Assembly: GCA_964502145.1 (NCBI GenBank)
Contig: CAZCVI010000108.1
Coordinates: 1-23,383, forward strand
DNA: 23,383 bases
Direction: 5' to 3'
Source: CAZCVI01 sp964502145
GTDB lineage: Bacteria; Acidobacteriota; Aminicenantia; UBA2199
Of the stretch, positions 23,226-23,383 are shown one piece after another. The notes beneath the pieces are model-generated. The model was not told the DNA's origin. It saw only the letters and a program-made list of their open reading frames with translations, and ran no database searches. The stretch's first letter is position 1. Each line of letters opens with the position of its first letter. A program made the position numbers and the translations under genes.

Positions 23226-23383
23226 ATCTTTTCGTTTCTTATTCTTATGCTGACGCCAGCGAAATTCCGGGTTATTCTCCCCTTTGAGTTTCTCTTCCCA
23301 ATGCTTGCCCCACTCTTCCCATTTTTCTTTTGTAAGCGCTTAGGGAACCACCCCCTCCTAAATTTTTTTTACAGCAAGCGTCC
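23226..23383 (-). other. Start-less 5' extension of the HNH gene
   Basis: Reading leftward, codons from 23339 to 23226 give ALTKEKWEEWGKHWEEKL and continue in frame into the HNH protein. They look like its real N-terminus (a KW..W...WE helix before HCSFCD). No ATG, GTG or TTG occurs in them, and TAA at 23340-23342 blocks the frame. Just upstream of the TAA is AGGAGGGG followed by GTG GTT CCC in the same frame, so a single change from a sense codon would give a complete gene. Alternatively, one lost A in the A-run at about 23322-23326 shifts the frame. Confidence 0.5.

Overview
The window looks like a chromosomal segment from a Gram-negative bacterium of moderate GC content. It carries signal-peptide and TonB-type envelope genes and a sigma-54-type response regulator. 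A VWFA-related exported protein and a long Asp-box beta-propeller protein suggest one of the environmental, poorly cultured phyla (Acidobacteriota/Aminicenantes-like). The phylum cannot be fixed from sequence alone.

Layout. 1-842 has no convincing gene. It holds several intergenic repeats: a degenerate 21-bp tandem array, a nonamer-phased inverted array, and an 87-bp REP-like element with a partial copy. It also holds the terminator of the first operon. 843-6086 (minus) is a three-gene operon: TPR protein, 1058-aa exported protein of unknown function, and VWFA protein. A small exported protein (6278-6688, plus) diverges from it. 6739-9378 (minus) is a secreted Asp-box/BNR protein. 9518-13996 (plus) is a signalling operon: small acidic exported protein, multi-TM PDZ-like/GAF/PAS histidine kinase, and NtrC-family regulator. 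An RsuA/RluB-type pseudouridine synthase with its own terminator follows (14104-14853).

From about 14.9 kb the window becomes accessory. 14936-15317 looks decayed. 15318-17556 is a two-gene Type II-like restriction-modification locus behind a near-consensus promoter and a 16-codon leader ORF. It butts within about 15 bp against a serine beta-lactamase-family gene that keeps only its N-terminus (17538-17750, minus). A TonB-like gene and an overlapping exported protein (17861-19538) interrupt the defence genes and end in a large perfect inverted repeat. Next come a GmrSD-like DUF262/DUF1524 gene split by one in-frame TAA (19737-21425), an AT-rich unknown with a faint HEPN/DUF5677-like look (21505-22494), and an HNH nuclease of the TIGR02646/PtuB-like type (22743 leftward from the right edge). 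The 5' end of that HNH gene is broken or unusual.

The right third is therefore best read as a defence island with both live-looking and decaying modules. The most unusual signals are the leaderless-looking promoter at 9483-9518, the leader ORF ahead of the restriction enzyme, and the nonamer-phased intergenic arrays, which share an architecture but not a core sequence. The two interrupted defence genes are also notable.
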